Source: Pseudotamlana agarivorans (GTDB lineage Bacteria > Bacteroidota > Bacteroidia > Flavobacteriales > Flavobacteriaceae). Taken from it: a stretch of 64,000 nucleotides of DNA. A program made the translations under genes and the position numbers. Under the pieces are notes generated by a model, which was given only the letters and a program-made list of their open reading frames with translations, was not told the DNA's origin and ran no database searches. The stretch's first letter is position 1; each line of letters starts with the position of its first letter. Shown here piece by piece: positions 54,154 to 62,884 of the stretch. Location of the stretch: contig NZ_LXEI01000002.1 of the NCBI RefSeq assembly GCF_001642835.1, positions 62,001 through 126,000 on the forward strand, written 5' to 3'.

Positions 54154-54193
54154 AATAAAAACCTCAACCAAAATTAATTATTTGGTTGAGGTT
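54154..54193 (-). terminator. Hairpin with T-run between DUF4374 and PepSY genes (terminator or attenuator)
   Basis: Perfect 13-bp stem AACCTCAACCAAA (54160-54172) / TTTGGTTGAGGTT (54181-54193), loop of 8, followed on the minus strand by TTTTTATT running straight into the PepSY ATG (54153). It looks like an intrinsic terminator placed inside the operon. Confidence 0.75.
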
Positions 54194-54260
54194 AAATATA
54201 TTTAGCACAAAAATATGATTTATTTAATGAATAAATAAACGCATTTTATTTTTGTAGGTA

Positions 54261-55493
54261 TTAGAAATTTCTAAATAATGCATTTACATAAACGTTGCTG
54301 CCATCTAGAGAAGCTCCTTTTGAATAGGCACTAGCACCACCACCAATTGTAAGTTCATAAATACTAGCATCACCACCAGTAATACTTACTGGAATATAGA
54401 ATTTTCCGTTTTCAACACAATCCAACGTAAATATATTTACAAATGATGCTTTTGGTAAAGTAAGCTCGGTTACCGTGTTGTTGTAAAGGTCAATTTCAAC
54501 TAAAGTACCCGTGTTTTGATTAAGATCTCCCCATTCTGGAACATCGGCTACACGAACTACATTAGCATAAGCAATACCGTTACCAGCATACCATGCATTC
54601 CAAATAGAAATAGGCTCATTAAAGTGTGCAGATACATCAAGCTTATAATCATCATAATCACCATCTGTAATTCTTACGAAAACCGAAGGCTCGTTAGCTA
54701 CTTCATCGTTTCCATACCATAATGAACTTGTGATATTGTATTGGTAGATTTCACCGTTTTCGGTAGCAAAAGAACCGTTAGTACGGTAACCAGCAGTCAT
54801 TCCTGCAGAGGCATCAGATTCGATAACTGTTGGGTTTGTTAATGACGGATAGTCAAAAATCACAGTAATTAAATTCTCAGAAAGTTGCCCCCACGTAGCA
54901 GGATCTCCGTATAATGTTCCAAAATAAATTTTATCTCCTTGTACTAATCCGTTTGACCATAAATTAGTTTTGTTTTCCACTGAAGGGAAAGCAATAAAAC
55001 CAGAGCTAGTAGCTGAAAAAGTGTCGATATCGATGATTCCGTAAGGTACTTGACCATTATCATCTGGGTTGTTTGATAAAAATAAATCACCATTATCGGT
55101 AGCTTGTATGTAACGGAAAAATGCCCCTGGTGTTAATACTGCATTAGAAATAGCATCTACTTTAACTGGACCATTTTCAGTTAATTCAAATTTTTCTGTT
55201 AAACCTTCGGTGTTGTTAAGAATGTAAAGGTATCCATCTACAGTAACAGATAAATTTGCATAGCCTTCAGCACCATTTCCTACGATAGAAATTGAACCCG
55301 ATGAAATGTTATCAGTTGTTAGGTAGTAGCCTTCAGCGTCTACTTCAGCACCTACTAAATATTTTGTGTTTTCAGGATTTGGAGTTCCTCCATTATCGTC
55401 ATTATCATCAGAATCACTACATGAAACGAAAGTGAAATTAAGGGCTAGAAATAAGCAAATGACTGTCGTGTTTATTAATCTTTTTGTTGTCAT
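54261..55493 (-). CDS. DUF4374-family lipoprotein, 410 aa
   Basis: The type II signal peptide TTVICLFLALNFTFVSCSDS has its lipobox at VSC. An acidic spacer follows (DSDDNDDNGGTPNPE). The mature domain reads as repeated beta blades (KYLVGAEVDAEGYYLTTDNI, NGKFYIPVSITGGDASIYEL), compatible with a beta-propeller-like DUF4374 fold. Family members are usually adjacent to TonB receptors and PepSY proteins, as here, and are thought to assist iron-complex uptake, though the role is unproved. It starts 27 bases after the receptor gene, so it is co-transcribed. Surface or periplasmic lipoprotein. Confidence 0.9.
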   Translation of the reverse strand: MTTKRLINTTVICLFLALNFTFVSCSDSDDNDDNGGTPNPENTKYLVGAEVDAEGYYLTTDNISSGSISIVGNGAEGYANLSVTVDGYLYILNNTEGLTEKFELTENGPVKVDAISNAVLTPGAFFRYIQATDNGDLFLSNNPDDNGQVPYGIIDIDTFSATSSGFIAFPSVENKTNLWSNGLVQGDKIYFGTLYGDPATWGQLSENLITVIFDYPSLTNPTVIESDASAGMTAGYRTNGSFATENGEIYQYNITSSLWYGNDEVANEPSVFVRITDGDYDDYKLDVSAHFNEPISIWNAWYAGNGIAYANVVRVADVPEWGDLNQNTGTLVEIDLYNNTVTELTLPKASFVNIFTLDCVENGKFYIPVSITGGDASIYELTIGGGASAYSKGASLDGSNVYVNALFRNF

Positions 55494-55520
55494 CGTATTT
55501 AATTATTTTAGGTTTATTTA

Positions 55521-57953
55521 TTATTCTAAGATTTTATAATTGATTTTAAAGAATATAGCTCTTCCTGGTTTTTGTAATAAAAAGTTATCATACACTTGCT
55601 CGTTTAGTATGTTTGATAAATCTAGTGAAAGGATTAACTTTTGTGAGGGAAAAGTATACCCAATACCTGCATCAAAAACCAGCTGCGTAGGAATTACACT
55701 TTTGCTGTCCTGACTCCCTAAGCTAGGCCAGCGCAGGAAAAATTCGTGAACATATCCAGATTGTAGGTAGGTAAATAGTCTAGAGTCTTTTTGAAAAACA
55801 TCTAATACATCATATTCTAAATTAGCATTTGCTAATAAGTAGGGTGTGTTTCTAAGACGGTCTCCATATACAATATTGTCATTGCCATTTTCGTCTACCT
55901 TAAGATTATTTCTATAGTCTAAATAAGTACCATTTAAGCTAAGTTTTAACTTCTGATTAAAATCCAATACCATATTTAATTCAGCACCTGTTCCAGATAC
56001 TTTTCTTATGTTTTCGAACTGCCCAATCTCTTGACCGCCTTGCACATTCAGTTGAAGCTTATCTGAAACATTCCTGTAAAATGTATTAAGCTCTATTTTT
56101 AATCCATTATTAGCACCTAAGTCGTACCTGCCTAAGGCAACCCCGAAGTTTAGATTAAAACTTTGTTCAGGTTTTATATCTGGATTATTTGAAATAGTTA
56201 CCCCATCACCAAGGGCTTCTGTAGCACTTGGAAGCCTTGTTGCTTGCTCTAAAGATGCTTTAAGTAGAAGATTTCGATAAAGTTTGTATGATGTAGCAAA
56301 ACCACCGCCCCAATTAGAAACGCTATTCTCGTGTTTAACAATTTCCCATTCTGTGGTGTAAACCAAGTCGTTTATTGAGGAATTAAAACCATAGTATTTT
56401 ATAAAGGCATTAGCATGTAATCTATTATTAAACTTTGTGGTTTCTAGAGATAGGCCAGCAAAATTAGAACTTATATTTTGAGGTTCTGAGTATGGGATTT
56501 TATGCTGAGCAGCAAACGGGTCGTCACCTGTACGGTTGGTTCCAGTATATAAATAATTAACTCCTAATTTAAAATTTGAAGGTAATTGATAAGTGGTGTT
56601 CACACGATATATATTCGATACATCTTTTTGTGTGTATAGCGATTTACCTGTTCGTCCAATTTCACCACCATCAGGGTTTATTCCAATAACTTCACCTCGC
56701 CAATCATAGCGTGATGTTGTGGTATCTATAACCACTTCTTTTTTGTATGATAAACCTGCAAAGGCACTTAGGTTTAAACCTTTGGTAATTAAGTCCTTTT
56801 TTTGATAGGTTAGGCTAGGCATAAGAACCTGTTCATTATTACGCATTTCTCCGTAAACATGTCCCATGGTTTGGCCTGTTTGTACGCCTTTTTTTTGATC
56901 GGAAGCTAAGATGCTAACAAAAAACTGATCGGCCCATTTTTTTTGAGTGACACCCAAATCTAATTTCGTACTCAGGGTTCTAAAATCATCATTAAATCTT
57001 TCTGCGGGATTATCTTCTGTAAATTCTATTGCTTTTCCAGTGCCTTCTTCTGCGTAGTATACGCCTTGTCCCCAAACTTTATAATTATTATCCGAATAGG
57101 TGTAAAATGTAGAGAGTCTGGTTGTAAATCCCGATTTAGCTTTCCATTGCCCGTGTAAGGCAGCACGATGTGTATTAAACGAGCCAAAGGAATAAGAGGC
57201 TTCAAGAAAGTTGGAGGCTTCTTGGTTGGTAACTAAATTAATAGCACCACCTAGGGCATCGGAACCTAAATCGACAGGAACAACACCTTTATAAATATCA
57301 ATACGTTCTATAAGGGCTACAGGCAAATTATTTATTGAATAAGATGAACCGAAATAATCCATTGGAATACCATCAATAAAAAAGCTTATTGCATTCCCCG
57401 ACATGCCATCTAAAGAGTATTCAAAATCGGAGCCTATACCACCAGTGGTTCTTACACGCACACCAGGGGCATGACCTAAAACAGTATTAATTTCAACACT
57501 TTGACTTTTAAGTTTTTGAGTTTCTATCACGTTAACGGTAAAGCCTTTTTCTTCTATTTTGGAAGCTCTAGATTTTCCGTTAACGGTAACTTGTTCTAAT
57601 TGTGAAATGTCTTCAATGAGGATCACATCTTTAATTAGTGTGTTTCCAGCTATTAATTTTACACTAAGTTCTTGGGGTTTAAACCCCATAGCAGAAACTT
57701 TTAAAGTATAAGCGCCAGGAGGGATTTCGTTTATTGTATAGATACCATCTAAATTAGTAGGAGCGCCTTTGTTGGTTCCTAATAAAGTAACGGAAACTCC
57801 TAAAAGCGGTTGCTTTGATGTATCGGTAACAACTCCATTTATATGACTAAGTTCAACTTGGGCATGTGTTGTAAAAAAACAAATTATTAAAAATGAAGCA
57901 ATTAAATATCTCAACTTATTTAGACTTATTAAAAACAGGGCAAATATATTCAT
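55521..57953 (-). CDS. TonB-dependent siderophore-type receptor, 810 aa
   Basis: Outer-membrane receptor: signal RYLIASFLIICFFTTHAQ, CarboxypepD_reg-like domain (INGVVTDTSKQPLLGVSVTL, DGIYTINEIPPGAYTLKV), plug (RASKIEEKGFTVNVIETQKL, INTVLGHAPGVRVRTTGG, IERIDIYKGVVPVDLGSDAL plus GGAINLVT) and a full barrel to the C-terminal FFKINYKILE. The start is set at the ATG at 57953; the in-frame TTG at 57971 adds only 6 residues. With the DUF4374 lipoprotein and PepSY gene downstream, an iron-siderophore or haem substrate is likely. No SusD. Its 5' side faces the structured-element region. Confidence 0.93.
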   Translation of the reverse strand: MNIFALFLISLNKLRYLIASFLIICFFTTHAQVELSHINGVVTDTSKQPLLGVSVTLLGTNKGAPTNLDGIYTINEIPPGAYTLKVSAMGFKPQELSVKLIAGNTLIKDVILIEDISQLEQVTVNGKSRASKIEEKGFTVNVIETQKLKSQSVEINTVLGHAPGVRVRTTGGIGSDFEYSLDGMSGNAISFFIDGIPMDYFGSSYSINNLPVALIERIDIYKGVVPVDLGSDALGGAINLVTNQEASNFLEASYSFGSFNTHRAALHGQWKAKSGFTTRLSTFYTYSDNNYKVWGQGVYYAEEGTGKAIEFTEDNPAERFNDDFRTLSTKLDLGVTQKKWADQFFVSILASDQKKGVQTGQTMGHVYGEMRNNEQVLMPSLTYQKKDLITKGLNLSAFAGLSYKKEVVIDTTTSRYDWRGEVIGINPDGGEIGRTGKSLYTQKDVSNIYRVNTTYQLPSNFKLGVNYLYTGTNRTGDDPFAAQHKIPYSEPQNISSNFAGLSLETTKFNNRLHANAFIKYYGFNSSINDLVYTTEWEIVKHENSVSNWGGGFATSYKLYRNLLLKASLEQATRLPSATEALGDGVTISNNPDIKPEQSFNLNFGVALGRYDLGANNGLKIELNTFYRNVSDKLQLNVQGGQEIGQFENIRKVSGTGAELNMVLDFNQKLKLSLNGTYLDYRNNLKVDENGNDNIVYGDRLRNTPYLLANANLEYDVLDVFQKDSRLFTYLQSGYVHEFFLRWPSLGSQDSKSVIPTQLVFDAGIGYTFPSQKLILSLDLSNILNEQVYDNFLLQKPGRAIFFKINYKILE

Positions 57954-58646
57954 ACATTTTAATATGGGCAATTTATTTAAACTGAATCTAAATAGATTTG
58001 ATAACTTGATTGTAAAACCTTTAAATTATTAATGTTTAGACAATCTTATAATTGAAATAATACTGAATAATTGTTTTTTTGATGGTATTGTTGGGGTTTT
58101 ATTATTTGAAATATTGATGAAATACTAGTGTAAACTGGGGCAAATTAATGAAGGAGAAAACACCCCTGTAGTCACTCCTAGGGAGAATACTATCTAAGAA
58201 GATTTAGAATTAATATAGTAGTTTAACTGGAAATATCTCGTTGGCTAAAAATTTTATTTAAATCTATTTTTCAATAAATTAGCAATGCAAAAAATGAATG
58301 TCAAGTTTGTTGATATTTTTAAAGAAACTTAAAAATTGAGCGTCATATGATAAAAAACGAAATAAAAATCTTTAAAATTATAGGAATAGTTTTCTCTATC
58401 GTGGTTTTAGTTTTATTTCTAAACTTTGCTTTAGGAGCTTTTTTAGAAGGTTGGACTAATCCGAAATAATTTGATTTTTCAGAGAATTAAACCAGTACGA
58501 TTTTTTCTGTTAGTTATGGATTTGTCCTATTTACTTGAATCTAAAATATTAATAAGAATATTTTGAATAATATAGAGAAATTCAAAAAGTACACACTACA
58601 CTCTTAAACAAGAACTATTTTTAAGAAAGCTCTAACCACAGCTGCA
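57954..58646. other. ~690-base gap with one small possible gene
   Basis: Region upstream of the receptor gene. It holds the receptor promoter (not identified), a 40-codon membrane-peptide frame at 58347-58469 and otherwise AT-rich sequence with no hairpin I can support. An iron-responsive site was not recognised. Confidence 0.4.
58347..58469 (+). CDS. Possible small membrane peptide, 40 aa
   Basis: The frame starting ATGATAAAAAACG encodes a basic N-terminus (IKNEIKIFK), one TM helix (IIGIVFSIVVLVLFLNFALG) and a short tail (AFLEGWTNPK). Start and stop are plain, and the composition is that of real single-pass peptides. No promoter or homologue supports it further. It is transcribed away from the receptor gene. 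Confidence 0.45.
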   Translation: MIKNEIKIFKIIGIVFSIVVLVLFLNFALGAFLEGWTNPK

Positions 58647-58809
58647 CGCCCGCGTTAAGGATTGGAGTGGAAATCCTTTTTATAAGGTTTGTATAAGTGG
58701 TCTAGGTTTTAAACTGCGATTTGGCTTGTAAAATAGAAGTCTTTTCAATGGTGAAAATATAAAAAGATTGCAGCGGAAAGCCTGACCCCGCCAGAGCGGG
58801 GTAACGCCC
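58646..58809. ncRNA. Structured intergenic element with paired GATTGnAGnGGAAA motif
   Basis: Two copies of one motif, GATTGGAGTGGAAATCC (58660-58676) and GATTGCAGCGGAAAGCC (58766-58782), 14 of 17 identical. The first forms a 7-bp hairpin (AAGGATT 58657-58663 / AATCCTT 58672-58678). The second is followed by CCCCGC (58786-58791) / GCGGGG (58796-58801). GCGTTA (58652-58657) and TAACGC (58802-58807) can close the whole. It ends 8 bases before the channel gene's stop. RNA or repeat DNA are both possible; strand unknown. Confidence 0.45.
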
Positions 58810-58817
58810 AAAAGACC

Positions 58818-59657
58818 CTAAAGTTTTTCACTACAACGGTAACAAAATTTTGCACCTTCCCGATGACTTTCAGCTAAACAGTTCGGACAAATTTTTTGAG
58901 GTGTTTCTGGCGTCTTTTCGTCGCTTTGTTTGGAGTTCGACGCTTGGTTGTTGTATTCTACAGATACGATACCTGTTGGAACTGCAATGATGCCATAACC
59001 TAAAATCATAATCAGAGCCGCTATAAATTGTCCTAATGGGGTTTGTGGCGCAATATCACCAAAACCTACTGTGGTAAGGGTTACGATACACCAATACACA
59101 CTTTTAGGAATGTTAGAAAAGCCATTTTCTTCGCCTTCAACCATGTACATAATGGTGCCTAGAATAACAGCAATTATAAGTACGGCAAAGAGGAATACTG
59201 AGATTTTGGCTCGACTGGCTTTTAAAGCATTTAATAGGTTATGAGAAGCTCCTAAATATCTGCCGAGTTTTAAAATTCTGAAAATACGAAGTAATCTTAG
59301 GGCACGTAAAGCCGCTAGGGCATGAATCCCTCCTAAGAATAATGAGATGTATTTTGGTATGGTAGACAGTAAATCGATGAGTCCGTAAAAACTAAATATA
59401 TATTGCCAAGGTCTTTTTGCAGTCACCACACGAAGGATGTACTCTATGGTAAAGAGAATGGTGATAATCCATTCCGAAATATTTAAAAAGGTATGATAAT
59501 GCTCGTCGATACTTTTTACACTTTCTAGCATAACTAGTAAAATACTAGCGATTATGGTATAGAGTAAAATGACATCAAACAGTTTTCCCGCAGGCGTGTT
59601 AGTACCGTAGATAATAACAAAAAGCTTGGTTTTCCAGTTTTTTTTAGGCGTCGTCAT
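58818..59657 (-). CDS. Voltage-gated-type K+ channel with C-terminal zinc ribbon, 279 aa
   Basis: Six-TM cation channel. S1-S4 lie at ~25-135, including an S4-like basic helix (ALRALRLLRIFRILKLGRYL, arginines every third or fourth residue). The pore loop has the K+ filter TVGFGD (196-201) in VTLTTVGFGDIAPQTPLG, and S6 is LIMILGYGIIAVPTGIVSV. After a polar linker (NSKQSDEKTPETPQK) comes C257-x2-C260...C272-x2-C275, a zinc-ribbon knuckle (CPNCLAESHREGAKFCYRC), an uncommon extra on such channels. Inner membrane. It starts 34 bases downstream of the exonuclease gene's stop. Confidence 0.93.
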   Translation of the reverse strand: MTTPKKNWKTKLFVIIYGTNTPAGKLFDVILLYTIIASILLVMLESVKSIDEHYHTFLNISEWIITILFTIEYILRVVTAKRPWQYIFSFYGLIDLLSTIPKYISLFLGGIHALAALRALRLLRIFRILKLGRYLGASHNLLNALKASRAKISVFLFAVLIIAVILGTIMYMVEGEENGFSNIPKSVYWCIVTLTTVGFGDIAPQTPLGQFIAALIMILGYGIIAVPTGIVSVEYNNQASNSKQSDEKTPETPQKICPNCLAESHREGAKFCYRCSEKL

Positions 59658-59691
59658 AACATCAAAAATAAGAAAAGTATTGTAGGTTTTG

Positions 59692-61059
59692 TTATTTGTC
59701 TATGACTACAATTTTTAAACGCTTGTTTCTTCGCATATAGCTTTGAATAATATGCTGCGTATCGCGATTGTTTTCCATGGGCGTGATAATGGATTCGAGA
59801 ACTTCGAGGTTATTAATTTGGTAGTTTAAGTTGAAGAACCCGATGCCTTTAAAAAGTCCGTTTTCAATGAGAATAGCGCTGCGCTCATCAACTTCGCGAC
59901 CGCGATCTACAATAACCATATTTTTATTAGCATAACTGTATTTTTCTATTAAGGCGAGCACACGTTTGTTATAGTCTTCGGGCGATTCCTCTTGAATACA
60001 GGCGCCATAACAGCTTTTAATATCGTAATGAAAACAGCTGGTTTTAGTTTTGTATATACCTGCAAGTTTCTGGCAGAGTTGAAATTCTTCAACGGCTCGG
60101 GTGATAAAGCTTTTACCGCTTTGCAGGTTGCTAAAAGTGGTTATGGCTTTTTTTCGACCATCGGCCTTGTCTATTTTTAAATTGATATAACCGTTTTCGT
60201 CTACAAATCGATACAGCGCATAATTAAATATGGAACGACGTAAAGCACGATTAAATCTGGGTTTTAAACGTTTTATAGCTTCACTTTCCTTTAAAAGCGC
60301 CACCAATTCACTACCTGTGGCTTCGTAGGTTACCGAGGTTACTTTGGCTTGTATTCGTTTTGCTTTGGAATTGGTATTTGTAAAATGCTGATTGATGCGT
60401 TTTTTAATATTGTTGCTCTTACCTATATAAATAATCTCGCCATCTTCTTGGTGTATGTAATAGACGCCTGTAATGGCCGGCATCTCAGCAATAATATCTA
60501 GATGTTTAGGTTCTAGTTTTTGTTTAGGACTAGTTTTTATAGCATTTTTAATGATGGTTTTATTAGTGTCTTTATCCAATAGTAATTTGAATAATTTCAC
60601 CGTTGCCAAAGCATCACCCGAGGCACGGTGCCTGTCGGTAACAGGGATACCTAAAGAACGCACTAACTTGCCTAGGCTGTATGAGGCTTGTCCGGGAATT
60701 AAATCTTTTGCCAGTTCTACAGTACACAGGGATCTGCGTTCGTACTCAAAACCTAAGCGTCTGAATTCTGTACACAGAATGCGGTAATCGAATTGGGCAT
60801 TATGAGCCACTAGAATACAATCTTCGGTAATTTCAACAATGCGTTTGGCAACTTCGTAAAATTTAGGCGCATTGCGTAGCATGTTGCTGTTTATCCCTGT
60901 AAGATTCACCACAAAGGGCTGAATTTCACGTTCCGGATTAATCAAGCTTATAAATTGATCGACCACTTCATGACCGTCGTATTTATAGATGGCTATTTCG
61001 GTAATGCCTTCTTCATTAAATTTCCCTCCCGTTGTTTCTATGTCTAATATTGCGTACAA
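59692..61059 (-). CDS. DnaQ-type exonuclease fused to GIY-YIG nuclease domain, 455 aa
   Basis: The N-terminal DEDD 3'-5' exonuclease (1-~165) has YAILDIETTGG (D6, E8), LVAHNAQFDYRIL and RHRASGDALATVKLF. The middle domain is GIY-YIG (GVYYIHQEDGEIIYIGKSNN, ~200-280), as in UvrC/Cho, with the catalytic arginine in KKRINQHF. The C-terminal part is helical with a C-x6-C pair (FHYDIKSCYGACIQEE). This architecture is found in a PolC-epsilon-like/Cho-like family whose cellular job is DNA repair by inference. Start at 61059 (MYAILDIE). A heptad repeat lies directly upstream. Confidence 0.92.
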   Translation of the reverse strand: MYAILDIETTGGKFNEEGITEIAIYKYDGHEVVDQFISLINPEREIQPFVVNLTGINSNMLRNAPKFYEVAKRIVEITEDCILVAHNAQFDYRILCTEFRRLGFEYERRSLCTVELAKDLIPGQASYSLGKLVRSLGIPVTDRHRASGDALATVKLFKLLLDKDTNKTIIKNAIKTSPKQKLEPKHLDIIAEMPAITGVYYIHQEDGEIIYIGKSNNIKKRINQHFTNTNSKAKRIQAKVTSVTYEATGSELVALLKESEAIKRLKPRFNRALRRSIFNYALYRFVDENGYINLKIDKADGRKKAITTFSNLQSGKSFITRAVEEFQLCQKLAGIYKTKTSCFHYDIKSCYGACIQEESPEDYNKRVLALIEKYSYANKNMVIVDRGREVDERSAILIENGLFKGIGFFNLNYQINNLEVLESIITPMENNRDTQHIIQSYMRRNKRLKIVVIDK

Positions 61060-61063
61060 AAAA

Positions 61064-61105
61064 TAAAAGTTAAAAGTTAAAAGTTGGAAGTTAAAAGTTG
61101 AATGT
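61064..61105. repeat. Tandem heptad repeat (TAAAAGT)n upstream of the exonuclease gene
   Basis: Units TAAAAGT at 61064, 61071 and 61078, TGGAAGT at 61085, TAAAAGT at 61092 and TGAATGT at 61099. Same heptad as 10601-10635. It lies within 5 bases of the exonuclease start codon, so it is part of that gene's leader. Confidence 0.7.
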
Positions 61106-61149
61106 GCTGCATGCTTTAGGCGGTATGTTTAATCATCAATAATAAATAA

Positions 61150-61818
61150 TCAATTATAATTCCTTTCTCCAAATATACTACTTCCAACACGAACCATAGT
61201 GCTGCCACATTCGATAGCTAATTGATAATCGCCACTCATCCCCATGGAAATGGTTTGTAGTTTACAGTTTCCGTTATCTATGTGTTTTAGAGACTCAAAC
61301 ACCGATTTTAAGGTGCTGAATTCTGCCTTTACTTGGTTTTCATCTTCCGTAAATGTTGCCATGCCCATGAGTCCGATTACTCGAATGTTTTTTAATGCTG
61401 AAAAGGCTTCCGATTTTAAAATCGCTTCAGCATCACTTGGCATCATACCAAATTTTGAATCTTCCGAAGCTATTTTTATCTGAAGCAAACAATCAATAAT
61501 GCGGTCGTGTTTTTTTGCTTGCTTATCAATTTCATTTAATAGCTTTTCATTATCGACACCGTGAATTAGGTTGACAAATTCAGCCATGTATTTCACTTTA
61601 TTGCGTTGCACATGGCCAATCATATGCCACTGAATGTCTTTAGGCATGGTTTCGTGTTTTTCTACCATTTCCTGGATTTTATTTTCTCCAAAAATGCGTT
61701 GTCCAGCCTCGTAAGCTTCCATTAAATCGCTTACAGGTTTGGTTTTAGAAACCGCTACCAAAGTGACATGCTTTGGTAAGGTTGATTGTATGTGTTTCAG
61801 GTTTTCTGAAATAGTCAT
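61150..61818 (-). CDS. YggS-family pyridoxal-phosphate homeostasis protein, 222 aa
   Basis: PLP-binding protein of the YggS/COG0325 family, a TIM-barrel relative of alanine racemase lacking racemase activity, thought to balance free PLP. The PLP lysine is K25 in LVAVSKTKPV. Then RIFGENKIQEMVEK, IQWHMIGHVQRNKVKYMAEF, GLMGMATFTED and the terminal ISMGMSGDYQLAIECGSTMV plus RVGSSIFGE. Full length. It lies between the exonuclease gene and a dehydrogenase gene, all minus strand, separated from each by about 90-175 bases that carry repeats. Confidence 0.94.
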   Translation of the reverse strand: MTISENLKHIQSTLPKHVTLVAVSKTKPVSDLMEAYEAGQRIFGENKIQEMVEKHETMPKDIQWHMIGHVQRNKVKYMAEFVNLIHGVDNEKLLNEIDKQAKKHDRIIDCLLQIKIASEDSKFGMMPSDAEAILKSEAFSALKNIRVIGLMGMATFTEDENQVKAEFSTLKSVFESLKHIDNGNCKLQTISMGMSGDYQLAIECGSTMVRVGSSIFGERNYN

Positions 61819-61872
61819 TATTAGCTTTTTTTTCTTGAAGCATTAAAAGCAACAAGGGTTTTAAGGTTTAGC

Positions 61873-61953
61873 TGTCATTCAGACGAAGTATGAGGAAGAA
61901 TCTCTATATAGTGAGATTTCTCGTCTTTCCTTCCTCCTTCCTTCGAAATGACA
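61873..61953. repeat. Palindromic intergenic element (TGTCATT...AATGACA)
   Basis: Perfect end repeats TGTCATT (61873-61879) and AATGACA (61947-61953) enclose near-complementary arms (CGAAG..GAGGAAG / CTTCCTCC..CCTTCG) and AGAATCTC / GAGATTTCT around the centre. It can fold over its whole length. It resembles a common flavobacterial intergenic repeat (from memory). Confidence 0.65.
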
Positions 61954-61993
61954 AAAAACTTAAAATATATTATTTTTTATATTGTAGTTCAGG

Positions 61994-62884
61994 TCATTTT
62001 AAAAACTGAGTAGCAATTTTTTCGGCCTTTTTACTTTCCGAGTAATCGTAAAAGCCTTCGCCGGACTTAACGCCTAATTTTCCAGCACGCACCATATTAA
62101 CTAATAGGGGACATGGAGCGTATTTAGGGTTTTTAAAGCCGTCGTACATCACATTTAAAATAGATAAACAGACGTCTAAACCAATAAAATCGGCTAATTG
62201 TAAAGGTCCCATAGGGTGAGCCATGCCGAGTTTCATTACGGTATCGATTTCATAAACGCCAGCTACGCCGTTGTATAAGGTTTCAATCGATTCGTTAAGC
62301 ATAGGCATCAAAATACGGTTGGCAACAAAACCAGGGTAATCATTAACTTCCACAGGTACTTTGCCCAAAGTTTCAGAAAGATCCATGATGGTTTTAGTAA
62401 CCGAGTCACTGGTATTATACCCACGAATAATCTCTACCAACTTCATAATTGGTACAGGATTCATGAAATGCATGCCAATAACACGTTCTGGGTTTGAAGT
62501 AGCCGCTGCGATTTGCGTAATGGAAATGGATGAAGTATTCGTTGCTAAAATGGCTGTTTCTAAGCTCGCTTCGTCTATGTCTTTAAATATTTTGAGTTTT
62601 AAATCTAAATTTTCGGTAGCCGCTTCAACGATTAAATCGGCTTTAGCCACGCCTTCTTTTAGATTTGTAAAGGTTTTTATATGATCTAGGGTAGCTGTTT
62701 TATCGGTTTCTGTAATTTTTTCTTTAGCAACCATACGGTCCAAATTGGTAGTAATGGTTTGCATGCCTTTTTTTATGGCATCGGGATTTACATCAATCAA
62801 TTGTACATTAAAACCGCTTTGTGCAAAGGTATGTGCGATACCGTTGCCCATAGTTCCTGCACCTATAACTGCTACATTTTTCAT
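61994..62884 (-). CDS. 3-hydroxybutyryl-CoA dehydrogenase, 296 aa
   Basis: NAD(P)-dependent beta-hydroxyacyl-CoA dehydrogenase. Rossmann loop: VAVIGAGTMGNGIAHTFAQS. Then DLIVEAATENLDLKLKIF, ILATNTSSISITQIAAAT, the catalytic His in VIGMHFMNPVPIMKLVE, and VNDYPGFVANRILMPMLNES. A C-terminal 3HCDH helical domain has MGPLQLADFIGLDVCLSILN. Short-chain acyl-CoA metabolism (butyrate/polyhydroxybutyrate or amino-acid breakdown). It starts directly at the stop of the Gfo/Idh/MocA gene, so it is co-transcribed. Confidence 0.94.
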   Translation of the reverse strand: MKNVAVIGAGTMGNGIAHTFAQSGFNVQLIDVNPDAIKKGMQTITTNLDRMVAKEKITETDKTATLDHIKTFTNLKEGVAKADLIVEAATENLDLKLKIFKDIDEASLETAILATNTSSISITQIAAATSNPERVIGMHFMNPVPIMKLVEIIRGYNTSDSVTKTIMDLSETLGKVPVEVNDYPGFVANRILMPMLNESIETLYNGVAGVYEIDTVMKLGMAHPMGPLQLADFIGLDVCLSILNVMYDGFKNPKYAPCPLLVNMVRAGKLGVKSGEGFYDYSESKKAEKIATQFLK

